Source: Stratiformator vulcanicus (GTDB taxonomy: Bacteria > Planctomycetota > Planctomycetia > Planctomycetales > Planctomycetaceae). From it: a stretch of 64,000 nucleotides of DNA. The stretch is taken from assembly GCF_007744515.1 (NCBI RefSeq), contig NZ_CP036268.1:4208723-4272722 (forward strand). The letters are read 5' to 3'. Positions 54,807 through 63,552 of this stretch are shown one piece after another. The translations under genes and the position numbers were made by a program. The notes under the pieces were generated by a model. That model saw only the letters and a list, made by a program, of their open reading frames with translations, was not told where the DNA came from and did not search any database. How positions within the stretch are numbered: position 1 is the first letter of the stretch; each line of letters opens with the position of its first letter.

Positions 54807-54983
54807 GGGATATATGAAATCAAGAGTGATTGTGGATTATCAAGTTGTGCTTTTGAGAGCTATTGAGAAGCCTTGCGGCCAAGTCAGCGCTTTCAGCTGG
54901 GACTATGCCTCTTAAAGAGCATCGATCGATTCATCGGTAATTTCAGCGAGGTTTCGAGATCGCTTTGATAAGCGAGATCAAAC

Positions 54984-55931
54984 TTAATCGCGCAAGCTGT
55001 TCCCCGTCAGTTCGAGGAAGAGCCGTTCTAGGTTCGGTTCGGTGGTCTGCACTGATTCCAATCGCCCACCGGTATTTTGGATGTGGGCGAGTGCCGACGT
55101 CAGGATGGAACTGAGCGGTCGGTCGCCGCCGAGGCGCGCGCAATCAATAACGATCGACGTGTCTCCGTCGAGTCGTCTTTCAATTGCGGCGATCTGAGCC
55201 AAGTCGGGCGGCAGTGCGGCCCCATCGTTCGAAACGCGAAGCCGCAATTCGGAGGCGACACGCGAAAGCAATTTTTCCATCGGGCCTTCGGCGACAACAC
55301 GCCCCTGATCAACAATCGCGACGCGATCGCAGACCGCCTGCACTTCTTCCATATAGTGGCTGGCATAGATGACCGCCATGCCGTCGTTCGTCAGTTGCCT
55401 CACCGACTCCAACAGATGCGAGCGACTTTGCGGGTCGATGCCGACCGTCGGCTCATCAAGAATCAAAATCCGCGGTTGATGAAGTAAGGCGACTCCGAAG
55501 TTCAGTCGGCGTTTCATTCCGCCGGAGAACGTGCCCGAGGGATCGTCGGCTCGGGGGGCGAGTCCGGTGCGATCGAGCGCATCGGAAATCCGATAGCGCA
55601 GAGTACTGCCTTTGAGGCCGTAGATACGACCGAAGAACGCGAGGTTCTCTCTGGCCGTCATTTCGGGATAGACGGCCAGATCCTGCGGCACGATCCCGAT
55701 CAGGCGACGCAGTTGTCTGTCATGCGGGGTTAGTTTCGTGCCGCAGATTTGGATGGTGCCGTCATCGGGCTTGAGAGCCCCGCACACCATCATCATGGTG
55801 GTCGACTTGCCCGCGCCGTTCGGCCCCAGCAGCCCGAAGACCTCGCCGGCGTCGACCGTAAAACTGACCCCCTCGACCGCGCGGATCGGGCCGTAACTCT
55901 TATGCAGATTCTGCACGTCGAGTACGTTCAT
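54984..55931 (-). CDS. ABC transporter ATP-binding protein (ABC-2 exporter)
   Basis: A 315-residue ATPase from the ATG at 55931 (MNVLDVQNLHKSYGPIRAVE); an ATG 18 bases earlier is the alternative. Walker A GLLGPNGAGKST, Q-loop IVPQDLAVYPEM, signature TFSGGMKRRLNFG, Walker B ILILDEPTVGIDP and the switch His in IYASHYMEE are all intact. The last ~90 residues are a CcmA/DrrA-like accessory tail that ends LERLFLELTGNSLRD. With the permease it forms an export pump of the drug/lipid ABC-2 class. The DrrA-like tail hints at lipid or drug export but is not diagnostic. The CTP-kinase-like gene lies upstream on the same strand. Confidence 0.92.
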   Translation of the reverse strand: MNVLDVQNLHKSYGPIRAVEGVSFTVDAGEVFGLLGPNGAGKSTTMMMVCGALKPDDGTIQICGTKLTPHDRQLRRLIGIVPQDLAVYPEMTARENLAFFGRIYGLKGSTLRYRISDALDRTGLAPRADDPSGTFSGGMKRRLNFGVALLHQPRILILDEPTVGIDPQSRSHLLESVRQLTNDGMAVIYASHYMEEVQAVCDRVAIVDQGRVVAEGPMEKLLSRVASELRLRVSNDGAALPPDLAQIAAIERRLDGDTSIVIDCARLGGDRPLSSILTSALAHIQNTGGRLESVQTTEPNLERLFLELTGNSLRD

Positions 55932-56031
55932 TGTTGAATCCCGATCCATCGTTCAACCGTTGTCATTTCCGTTCGCCGACTAATTACGCTAGCCGTGTTT
56001 CGCCGTGCGGTCCACCGTGGTATTGGTGAAT

Positions 56032-56745
56032 TTACCCGGTCAGCGACAAGTGTGCGGTAACGATCGCGACCGCAGCGACTGCTCCGACGCGGATATTGTC
56101 GTTCAGTTTCACCGGCAACGATTCCGCGATCGCGGCACAGATCACGCCGATGGCGGCGACTTGCCAGGCGACCGAGAAGTCGATCGGCGGTCGCTGCGAT
56201 TCGGCGTTGAAGGTTTCGCCCCAGTAGATCAGTGCGGTCATCGGTGTTCCGACGGCCAGAAATCCTGCCAACCCGGCGAGCGATTTTTGTGAGTTCCACG
56301 GGAGGCGCGGGCTCTCAAAGAGCTTGCCGCAAAGAGTCGCGGCCCCGTCGCCGAACGCGAGGATGGCCAGCACCGCAAACGCACATTCGAGGTGAGCTGG
56401 AAACGCCACCACCGTCAGCAGCACGGCCGCGACATATCCGGCAATCGAAGGGATCTCCGATTCGTGATTGGCCCGGCTGACCTGCTGCCAGCGTCTGAGA
56501 AGGAGGAACGAGAGCAGCAATCCGATCGCGGCGACAATTCCTCGCAATGTCGGCGAGATCGGGTCGGCGTGCGGAATCGGCCACAATAGGAAGGGTAAGA
56601 ACCCCGGCGCCATGTGCCACAACCGGCGGCGCAGTTCTTGGGGACCGAGACGGGTACTCAAATTGCGGCTCAGTGCCGCCCACAGTCTTCGCGCCGGGAG
56701 CAACGATTTGGCAGACGTCGCGCCGGCGGCCGGTATCGGTTGCAC
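56032..56745 (-). CDS. CDP-diglyceride synthetase/dolichol-kinase-like membrane protein
   Basis: A 237-residue membrane protein of the CTP-transferase (PF01148) family, akin to yeast Dgk1 and plant VTE5 phytol kinases. Landmarks are RRLWHMAPGFLPFLL near residue 41, FGDGAATLCGKLFE, PWNSQKSLAGLAGF and AAIAESLPVKLNDNIRVG, which carry the Asp, Lys and Asn residues for CTP binding. It has about seven helices and would phosphorylate a polyprenol or diacylglycerol. No isoprenoid gene is adjacent; dxs and ispA are about 22 kb away. It starts 78 bases after the lipoprotein stop, on the same strand, with a terminator between, and lies 100 bases before the ABC ATPase. The substrate is not determinable. 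Confidence 0.83.
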   Translation of the reverse strand: MQPIPAAGATSAKSLLPARRLWAALSRNLSTRLGPQELRRRLWHMAPGFLPFLLWPIPHADPISPTLRGIVAAIGLLLSFLLLRRWQQVSRANHESEIPSIAGYVAAVLLTVVAFPAHLECAFAVLAILAFGDGAATLCGKLFESPRLPWNSQKSLAGLAGFLAVGTPMTALIYWGETFNAESQRPPIDFSVAWQVAAIGVICAAIAESLPVKLNDNIRVGAVAAVAIVTAHLSLTG

Positions 56746-56779
56746 GGCGGAGACTCCGTCAAAAATTGGCTGCGGGGAA

Positions 56780-56809
56780 AAGGCGGGCTGTGCAGACGAA
56801 GCCCGCCTT
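56780..56809 (-). terminator. Intrinsic terminator after the DUF6655-like lipoprotein gene
   Basis: The perfect 10-bp stem AAGGCGGGCT (56780-56789) with AGCCCGCCTT (56800-56809) has a 10-base loop. On the minus strand the stem is followed by TTTTCCCC. It lies 15 bases after the lipoprotein stop at 56824. Confidence 0.85.
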
Positions 56810-56823
56810 CAATGAGCTATCGG

Positions 56824-57603
56824 CTATTCCGGCCAACCGACCGCAGAGAAGTTCGGTTCCGGGGACGGAGCAGGGGGCATCGGTCGCGCGGTCTCATGGT
56901 CTTCAAGCGACGAAGCGAGTCGCACTCGACTGACTCCCGCGTCGGCCGGGGCCGGCGGCGGTGCGGAGAAGGCAACCTGCTCCGGCAGTGGGGCCAGTCC
57001 GGGGACGGGACGGCTACGCTTGCTGATGCTGTCCCGCACTTCGCCTGATTGGAACGGTCCGATTCCCATAAAGTAGGTGTTCGTATCCTCCGACCGCGCC
57101 AGTGTCGTGCCTCCGTCCCCCACGATCGTTTTCGACTTCGTGTCGTAGGCGACCACACCGAGTTTTGCCGTACCGTTTTGCTTGGTGCGGCTCCAGAACT
57201 TGATTTCCGGAATCGCGACCGGGACCGGCACAGGCAGGTTGATTTCCGGGATCCCGATGAATGTTTCCGAACGGTCGGTACCGACGCCACCGCTACGCAG
57301 TTCGCAGACCAGTTCCGCATCTTCCGCCGATCCCGCGAGATTGGCCCCGGCCTGCAGCAGCCGGTGTCGCGTCGCACTGGTGACGTAACCCTGGTCGACG
57401 CAGTCGAGAAATTGCGTGTCGAGGAACACGTCTCGTCCGGCGAACGGGCGGAAGTCGATCCGGTTGAGGCTGTCGTCGATCGCCTTGGAGATCAACATCT
57501 GCTCCATGCCGGTGCGGCTGGTATCGGATGTTTTCAGCGAAGCGCAGCCGGTCATGGCGATGACCGCGGCAGAACAGAGCATCAAGACGAAGCGGACAGT
57601 CAT
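56824..57603 (-). CDS. Lipoprotein, DUF6655-like
   Basis: A 259-residue lipoprotein: signal MTVRFVLMLCSAAVIAMTGC with the lipobox AMTGC. The mature start CASLKTSDTSRTGMEQMLIS and following KAIDDSLNRIDFRPFAGRDV resemble the DUF6655 family from Planctomycetes. The middle is a beta-rich region (VDQGYVTSATRHRLLQAGA, TAKLGVVAYDTKSKTIVGDG) with SEDTNTYFMGIGPFQSG and a Pro-rich tail. The tail after residue 200 (GLAPLPEQVAFSAPPPAPAD onward) is low-complexity and probably disordered. It is outer- or inner-membrane anchored; the sorting residue after Cys is Ala. The family function is unknown. A terminator follows its stop. Confidence 0.78.
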   Translation of the reverse strand: MTVRFVLMLCSAAVIAMTGCASLKTSDTSRTGMEQMLISKAIDDSLNRIDFRPFAGRDVFLDTQFLDCVDQGYVTSATRHRLLQAGANLAGSAEDAELVCELRSGGVGTDRSETFIGIPEINLPVPVPVAIPEIKFWSRTKQNGTAKLGVVAYDTKSKTIVGDGGTTLARSEDTNTYFMGIGPFQSGEVRDSISKRSRPVPGLAPLPEQVAFSAPPPAPADAGVSRVRLASSLEDHETARPMPPAPSPEPNFSAVGWPE

Positions 57604-57792
57604 AGGTGCGACCTTCAGTAATAGTTTCGTCCGAGGGTTTTCGCTCGGCGCACCGAGAAAGCCCTCCTGTGACGAAGCATCGGTCGCGAAGCCCGTTCAG
57701 CTTGAGAGGATTTTTCCGAAATTAGCGATTCTGCGGGTCAGGCAAGATAGGAAGGCCCAGACTGGATAGAAGCGCGGCCTCACAAACCGAAA

Positions 57793-58659
57793 TCACGCGG
57801 ACTGGTCCGTTATAAATCCGTTGACGTGCTTATCCACCTTATGCACTTCCCGCCATTTGACGGCGTCGTCGGACATCAGAATCCGTCCCCGCCAAGCGGA
57901 GCCGACGAATTTGCCGTCGTGGTACACGCAGCGGAGCGGGGCATCAGCGTTCTCAGTCCGATCCCAACTAAGCCCGTTCGACGATCTAAAGGTGGCCCCG
58001 AATCCGACTGCGACAAACTCGCTGCCGGTCCAGCACATGGAATTGACGTGTTCGCCTTCCAGACCTTCCTCGCGGGCGGTCCACTTGAGCCCGTCCGGGC
58101 TGAACATCCGAAGCCCGTGAAGTCCGCCACCGACGTACCCCTTGTCGCCCGCGGCGATACTGATGAACGAATCGAGCGCGCGGCGGTCGGGTGCCGATTT
58201 CCAGGTTTCGCCGTCTTTGCTGACGGCGACGCGTCCGCGGACACCGATCGCCACGAACTGACCATTCCCATAGATGACCGACAGCAGCGTGTCTTCTTTT
58301 TCTTCAGTCACTTTCGACCAGTCTTTTCCGTTGTCACTGGTCATCACCGTGGTCGTCTTGTTTGGTGACCCGGCCTCTCCGCCGAGAATGACGAACTTGT
58401 CGGCACCAAAGCCGATCGTGTAGGGCTTGGGGCTCGGTTTGCCGTCGACTTTGACCGTGTCGGACCAGTCACGTCCGTTCCTGCTGGCGGTCAGAATCCC
58501 CGCGCCCTTATAGCCCGTCCCCGCCAGCAGCAGGTAGCTTCCCTGACCGTACGTGGCCGACGTAATGCCCTGCGGTTGCTTCCAAAATTCGGGCTTCGAC
58601 CATGTCTCCCCGTTGCTGGAGGTCATGCGAAGGCCGTTGTCTCCGTAGGCGATAATCAC
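57793..58659 (-). CDS. BNR/sialidase-like beta-propeller protein
   Basis: A 288-residue repeat protein starting from a GTG at 58659, preceded by GAGGGG 5 bases upstream; an in-frame stop lies four codons upstream. There are at least five blades with BNR (SxDxGxTW) variants: MTSSNGETWSKP, ASRNGRDWSDT, MTSDNGKDWSKVT, VSKDGETWKSAP, and SSNGLSWDRTE. No signal peptide is evident, so it would be cytoplasmic, unusual for a sialidase-type propeller, and no Arg triad for sialic-acid cleavage was seen. It may be a binding protein. It lies 107 bases after the DUF1552 stop and is separated from it by a terminator. Confidence 0.75.
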   Translation of the reverse strand: MIIAYGDNGLRMTSSNGETWSKPEFWKQPQGITSATYGQGSYLLLAGTGYKGAGILTASRNGRDWSDTVKVDGKPSPKPYTIGFGADKFVILGGEAGSPNKTTTVMTSDNGKDWSKVTEEKEDTLLSVIYGNGQFVAIGVRGRVAVSKDGETWKSAPDRRALDSFISIAAGDKGYVGGGLHGLRMFSPDGLKWTAREEGLEGEHVNSMCWTGSEFVAVGFGATFRSSNGLSWDRTENADAPLRCVYHDGKFVGSAWRGRILMSDDAVKWREVHKVDKHVNGFITDQSA

Positions 58660-58702
58660 AGCTGCCCCTCAGCTAGTTAAGTACGGTCAGCATCTGGATG
58701 AG

Positions 58703-58733
58703 AAAAAACCGCGGCCCGAAAACGGACCGCGGT
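58703..58733 (-). terminator. Intrinsic terminator after the DUF1552 gene
   Basis: The stem ACCGCGGCCCG (58708-58718) with CGGACCGCGGT (58723-58733) pairs 11 bases (one G-U wobble on the minus strand) around a 4-base loop. On the minus strand it is followed by TTTTTTC. It is placed 34 bases after the DUF1552 stop at 58767. Confidence 0.9.
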
Positions 58734-58766
58734 GTCGTATCAAGATCGTTCCCAACCGGGGCCGAA

Positions 58767-60206
58767 TCAGACGAGACTCGGCAGCCGGCCATTGAACGAG
58801 GCGGCCGGCGAGGTCAGGCTTTCGCCGAACTCTGACACGGGGACGCCCATCCGGTCGGCCATTTCGACATAAAGGTTCGACATCGGCGTTTTCTTCGGAT
58901 ACGCCACGTGCCGACCGGTTTGCAGCGTGCCCTGAGCATTGCCCACCAGCATCACCGGGTAGTCGGTTCGACCGTGACCGCCGTTCGACATATACGAGGT
59001 GTAAAGCAGCATCGTGTTGTCGAGCAGCGACGAGCCGCCCTCGTCGATTCCCTTCATCTTCTCGATGATGCGGGCGAACTGAGCCGTGTACCACGCGTGA
59101 ATCTGGCGGCAACCCTCGCGGGCGATCGGGTCGGCGTCTTCGACTTTGCGGGCGTTGCCGTTGTGCTCGAGCGTGTGAGCGTGCCGCTCGAAGCCAACGG
59201 TCACCACCCCTGGGAACTGGGCACCGTCGCTACCAACAGCACACGTCACGACCCGCGTCGAGTCGGTCTGGAACGCCAGCACCATCAGATCGGCCATCAC
59301 TTCGATGTACTGGGCGTGCGGCTCCGGATCGCTGCCGAGCGAGCGGGACAGATCCCCCCAATTGATTTTGGAATCGGTCAGCAGTTCCGGGATCGGCACG
59401 AGGTCGCCGGCGCCATCGGCAGCCATCAGCTTCCCTTGAGCTTCGATCATGGCCACCCGCCGTTCGACCGAGCGGACGCTTTCCATGTACTGCTCCATGG
59501 TCCGGCGGTCGGCTTTGCCGACGCGTCGCTGCAGTCTCTTGGCGTCTTCCATCACCAAATCAAGCACGCTCTGGTCGAGCGAATTCGACTTCTTGGTTTC
59601 GGCCTGCAGTTGCGCCAGCCGATCGGCGCGACCGCTCCAGTTCGGGGCCACGGGCCGACGTCCTGTGAACATCCTCTCGAAGATGAGTTTCGGATTGCTC
59701 TCGTAAGGGACCGGTTCGGTCTTGGATTTGAACGAGTACTTCTGCTCGTGGTTGCTCGTTCCGATTTCCAAACTCGGAAGGAAGGTGTTGTGACCGACGT
59801 TTTGAGCGACGAGCTGGTCGATCGAAACGGAGGCGTTGGCCTTACCGTCGACCTTGGTGACCTCGGGAGCCCCCGTCAGGTGGACGTAGGCGCAATTCTC
59901 GTGAGCGTTGAGCCCCTTCGCCTTACCGTGATGCGACAGGCCCGAAAGGATGAGCATGTCATCCTTGTGCGGCTCCAGCGGACGCAGGATCGACGGCAGC
60001 GCATCGAGCTTGCCTTCGTAGTCGGGTCGCCACGATTCCAGGACCGTACCGCCGGTAACGGTGAAGATCCCCATCCGTAGTGGCACGCCGCTATCAGTCG
60101 CGGAAGCGGCCGCACGCGGGGTCATCGCGTCGAGCCAAGGTAGGGCCATCGCGGCCGCTCCGCCGCGAAGAACGGTCCGTCGATTAATTGGTCTTGTGAA
60201 AGGCAT
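58767..60206 (-). CDS. DUF1552 protein with twin-arginine-like signal
   Basis: A 479-residue exported protein of the DUF1552 family, which is typical of Planctomycetes, Verrucomicrobia and myxobacteria and often co-occurs with DUF1592-type proteins. The N-terminus INRRTVLRGGAAAMALPWLD is a Tat-like signal. The family body includes LSHHGKAKGLNAHENCAYVHLTG region (shown here as GLNAHENCAYVHLTGA), PSLEIGTSNHEQ, YTSYMSNGGHGRTDYPVMLVG near the C-terminus, and a terminal RMGVPVSEFGES. No catalytic residue is established for the family. It is 103 bases downstream of the DUF1592 protein on the same strand, so the pair is a two-gene operon that ends at a strong terminator. Confidence 0.9.
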   Translation of the reverse strand: MPFTRPINRRTVLRGGAAAMALPWLDAMTPRAAASATDSGVPLRMGIFTVTGGTVLESWRPDYEGKLDALPSILRPLEPHKDDMLILSGLSHHGKAKGLNAHENCAYVHLTGAPEVTKVDGKANASVSIDQLVAQNVGHNTFLPSLEIGTSNHEQKYSFKSKTEPVPYESNPKLIFERMFTGRRPVAPNWSGRADRLAQLQAETKKSNSLDQSVLDLVMEDAKRLQRRVGKADRRTMEQYMESVRSVERRVAMIEAQGKLMAADGAGDLVPIPELLTDSKINWGDLSRSLGSDPEPHAQYIEVMADLMVLAFQTDSTRVVTCAVGSDGAQFPGVVTVGFERHAHTLEHNGNARKVEDADPIAREGCRQIHAWYTAQFARIIEKMKGIDEGGSSLLDNTMLLYTSYMSNGGHGRTDYPVMLVGNAQGTLQTGRHVAYPKKTPMSNLYVEMADRMGVPVSEFGESLTSPAASFNGRLPSLV

Positions 60207-60309
60207 ATCTATGGTCTCTTTTCAAAGAGAAGTATGATTTCGCTGCCATAGATTATAACAAATCTACGGCTGAAATTGCAGTATTTTCCCAGTGCCAGTT
60301 GTATCAGTG

Positions 60310-63300
60310 TCAGTTGGAGCCGAGAGCCACACTGGCTGCGGTGTCGGCGTCCGAATTCTTACGATTGCGGAATGGATAGCTCTTCGCGACTCCGGCAATC
60401 ATCTGCGTGATGCTGTAGTCGTCGCTTTGCATCGCGTTGTGAATACTTGCGAGCGAAGGTCGGTCGTAGAAGGCCACGTCTCGGCCCAACGCGTAGATCA
60501 TCATTTGTTCGATCAGGTTCCGCGTGAACTGATCCTTTTCGGTCATCAGCAATTGCTTCAATTCGACGGCGCCGTTGACGACTCGGCCGTCCGGCAGCAC
60601 CCCTTTGGAGTCGATCGGCTCACCCGACCGATCACGCTGCCATCGCCCGATCGGATTGAAGTTGTCGAGTGCGAAACCGAGCGGGTCCATCTTCTTGTGG
60701 CAACCGCCGCAGGAGGAGGATTGACTGGCGTGCTGCGCCAGTAATTCTCGAAACGTGCGTGCGACGGCCTTCTCATCATCTTCTTCAATTTGTTCCACAT
60801 TCGCCGGGGGCGGTGGCGGCGGATCGCCCAACATTTTGTCGAGCACCCACTTGCCGCGCATCGTCGGGCTGTTCCGCGCCACGTGCGATGTCATCGCCAG
60901 GATGCCGCCCATGCCGAGCAAGCCGCCCCGTTCCGGGTTCCGACGCTTATCAATATTCACTTTCTTGTATTGGCCACGCTGATCGTGTCCGTCCATTCGA
61001 TAGAGACCGCGCAGTTCGCGATCAACGAAGGTGTAATCCGCATCGATCAGGTCGAGCACGCTTCCGCCCGACTCGATGAGGTGGTCGAACATCGCGGTCA
61101 CTTCGCCTCGCATGGAGGAGCGCATCGTGCCGTTGAATTCGGGGAAGTGCTCTTCGCTCGGCAGTGCCGTCTCAAGCTCTTCCAAGTGGAGCCATTGGAC
61201 GAAGAAATCTTCGACCAAGGCTTTGGCCCGCTCGTCTTCGAGCATCCTCTTGATCTGTGCGTCGAGCACGTCGGGCTGGCTGAGCCGACCCTCGCCGGCG
61301 AGCTGAAATAGCTCGTCATCGGGCATCGTCGACCACAGGAAGTAACTCAGCCGGCTGGCCAGCTCATAATCGTCAACCGCGTAGACCGCGAACTCCCCGC
61401 TGGGACCACGATCGCGTTCGATGCGGAACAGGAAGCTCGGCGAAATCATCGCCGCTTTGAGCATCAGCTTGACTGATTTTTCGAAGCTCGCTCCCCGCTG
61501 CTGGGCGATGTCGAACAGCGAGAGAAACCGCTCCAGTTCATCCTGCTCGATCGGCCGGCGATAGGCCCGCAGCCCGAACTTGGTGATGATCTCCTGGGCG
61601 GCCTGTCGTGCCGACTTTCCGTTGCCCGGTTCGGCGATAAAGACGCGGGCGTGAGCGGCCGGATCGGCATCGACGCCGGGCGCCGTGACCGGACCGGTCA
61701 ATTCAAACCGATCGACTGCGAGCGTCAAGAATCGCTCTTCCTTCTCCCACGGTTTGCCGTGGTAGGGGTTATTGAACCCGATGGAAATTTCGGCCTTACC
61801 GTCCTGAAGCGTCAGCGGAACTTCCATCAAGTCCGGCTTCTTCTCGCTGGCCACGATCGGGAGCAATCGCTGGACCGCACCGTTGACCGAAATCGCCAAG
61901 TCGGGACTCGTCTTACCGTGTTCCCACGCCCGCACTTTTAAAACGTAAGTTCCGGCTTCGGCAATATCGGCGGTGAACCGAAACTCAGTCTGCAATCGGG
62001 TCAGGAAGAAGCCGTTCCTCATCTCCGTGGGAGGCGGAATTGTTTGCCCCTGCCGTTTGTCGGTCGGCAACGTTCCGGTCGATGTCTTGTCGACGTCTTC
62101 GACTTCGAACGTGAACGTGTCCGGGTTCAGGACGACGACCCGGGCCAACGTCTTATCCGCAGCGAGAACGTATTTCTCCATCAACACGGCCGGAATATCG
62201 AGAGCAGCGGCAATCGTGTCGTACCCGAACGCGCGTTGATCTTCCGGCAGCCCGACCGCGACGGCAGCATCGAAATCGATCTCGAACAGGTCGCGGACCG
62301 TATTCGCATACTGGCGCCGGTTGAGCCGACGGAAGATCGCCGGCCCCGGTTCAAACGGCTTCGCTTGCGCCAAGGCCGAACTAAGGCCATCGGCAAAGTC
62401 GATCAGCTTCTTTCGCTCGGCATCGCTGGGCGCTTCCATGTCGGGGGGCGGCATGTCTTTGAGCCGCTGCGTCTTCCCGACCTTTTCCCACGTTCTGATC
62501 GCCGAGAGCATTTCCGCCGGCGAGTCGATTCCTTCGAGCACGATGCTGCCGGAGGGATCGTCCGCCGTGTGACAGAACACGCAATACTGCTCCAAGACCG
62601 GAGCCACATCGCTTTGGAATGTGTCGTGCTTCGTTGCCAACTCAGCCAGTGACGTTTCGCCTCCATTCGACACCAACTGGGCGGATTGAACAGGTGGCGG
62701 TTCGTAGTTCACGGTCGGCGGCGATGCTGTCGGAGTCGTGACGGTCGGCCTGTTGGTCGAATTGCCGGTCGGGCTGACGTTCGCGCCGACAGTTGAATCG
62801 TTCGCATCAACGAAAGTCTGTTGAGCACTTCCACCGGCGGCGGGATCGACTGTGGACGCCACTTCCTGAGACCCCGGGGCTGCCGGGCTTCCTCCCAGTT
62901 GGCCGACCACTATCCAACCGACGAACCCCAGCAGTGCCACGGCGGCAAGGCCGCCACCGCCGACCAGCAAAGCGATCGGCGGACCACCTGAAGCTGCGAC
63001 TTTCTTGCCCTGACGTTTTTGCTTTCCGCCCCGAGCCGGCAATTTTCGACCGCGGGCGGTGCGAGGAGCCGGGGCGTCGGCCTCATCGAAATCGTCGAGC
63101 CCCATCGCGAGGTCGTCGCTGTCGAACCCGAACGGATCGTGTTCCGGTTGCGACTTGCGTTTTCGCGACTGGCCGTTACCGCGTGGCGATGCGGAATTGC
63201 TCTTCGAACGTGCTTTCGGCTTCGTCTCGGCAGTCGGCTTTGAGCGACTCTTGGACGGGGACGAAGGCATCGCACCGTTCGATGCATTGCGACCGCCGTC

Positions 63301-63552
63301 ACTCGAACTACCCGATCGCGTTTGCCGCTTGGCCTTCAATGCTCTCTCGGTGCTTCGGTCACCGTCCGATCGCGGTGCGTCCTGCAGTGCAAACTCTTCT
63401 TCTTGAGGCCGCTCCGGTTCGCTCAGCCGTACGGTTTCGCCACATTTCGGACACTTCGCTTTGCGTCCGACCAGCTCCGGTTTCTTCACGGCAATGCGCG
63501 TATCGCATCCGCCACAAACAACTCTGAACGGGATGAAAGTGGTCGTTGACAT
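60310..63552 (-). CDS. Zinc-ribbon, transmembrane, DUF1587/1595/1592/1588/1585 cytochrome-like protein
   Basis: A 1080-residue protein. A four-Cys zinc ribbon (C13, C16, C34, C37, in CGGCDTRIAVKK and KCPKCGETV) and a basic Ser/Lys/Arg-rich linker (about 60-190) precede one transmembrane helix (ALLVGGGGLAAVALLGFVGW, about 195-215). The extracytoplasmic part starts with a CVFCHTADD motif near residue 325. DUF1587 (RRLNRRQYANTVRDLFEID), DUF1595 (AYRRPIEQDELERFLSLF), DUF1592 (YELASRLSYFLWSTMPDDEL), DUF1588 (GILAMTSHVARNSPTMRGK with CGGCHKKMDPLGFALDNF) and DUF1585 (FTRNLIEQMMIYALGRDV) follow in canonical order. The haem-type CxxCH motifs suggest c-type cytochrome function. Partners and substrate are unknown. 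Confidence 0.92.
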   Translation of the reverse strand: MSTTTFIPFRVVCGGCDTRIAVKKPELVGRKAKCPKCGETVRLSEPERPQEEEFALQDAPRSDGDRSTERALKAKRQTRSGSSSDGGRNASNGAMPSSPSKSRSKPTAETKPKARSKSNSASPRGNGQSRKRKSQPEHDPFGFDSDDLAMGLDDFDEADAPAPRTARGRKLPARGGKQKRQGKKVAASGGPPIALLVGGGGLAAVALLGFVGWIVVGQLGGSPAAPGSQEVASTVDPAAGGSAQQTFVDANDSTVGANVSPTGNSTNRPTVTTPTASPPTVNYEPPPVQSAQLVSNGGETSLAELATKHDTFQSDVAPVLEQYCVFCHTADDPSGSIVLEGIDSPAEMLSAIRTWEKVGKTQRLKDMPPPDMEAPSDAERKKLIDFADGLSSALAQAKPFEPGPAIFRRLNRRQYANTVRDLFEIDFDAAVAVGLPEDQRAFGYDTIAAALDIPAVLMEKYVLAADKTLARVVVLNPDTFTFEVEDVDKTSTGTLPTDKRQGQTIPPPTEMRNGFFLTRLQTEFRFTADIAEAGTYVLKVRAWEHGKTSPDLAISVNGAVQRLLPIVASEKKPDLMEVPLTLQDGKAEISIGFNNPYHGKPWEKEERFLTLAVDRFELTGPVTAPGVDADPAAHARVFIAEPGNGKSARQAAQEIITKFGLRAYRRPIEQDELERFLSLFDIAQQRGASFEKSVKLMLKAAMISPSFLFRIERDRGPSGEFAVYAVDDYELASRLSYFLWSTMPDDELFQLAGEGRLSQPDVLDAQIKRMLEDERAKALVEDFFVQWLHLEELETALPSEEHFPEFNGTMRSSMRGEVTAMFDHLIESGGSVLDLIDADYTFVDRELRGLYRMDGHDQRGQYKKVNIDKRRNPERGGLLGMGGILAMTSHVARNSPTMRGKWVLDKMLGDPPPPPPANVEQIEEDDEKAVARTFRELLAQHASQSSSCGGCHKKMDPLGFALDNFNPIGRWQRDRSGEPIDSKGVLPDGRVVNGAVELKQLLMTEKDQFTRNLIEQMMIYALGRDVAFYDRPSLASIHNAMQSDDYSITQMIAGVAKSYPFRNRKNSDADTAASVALGSN

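Noticed and set aside
58908..60080. 390-codon plus-strand frame
   Set aside because: Antisense of the DUF1552 gene, no recognisable motif.
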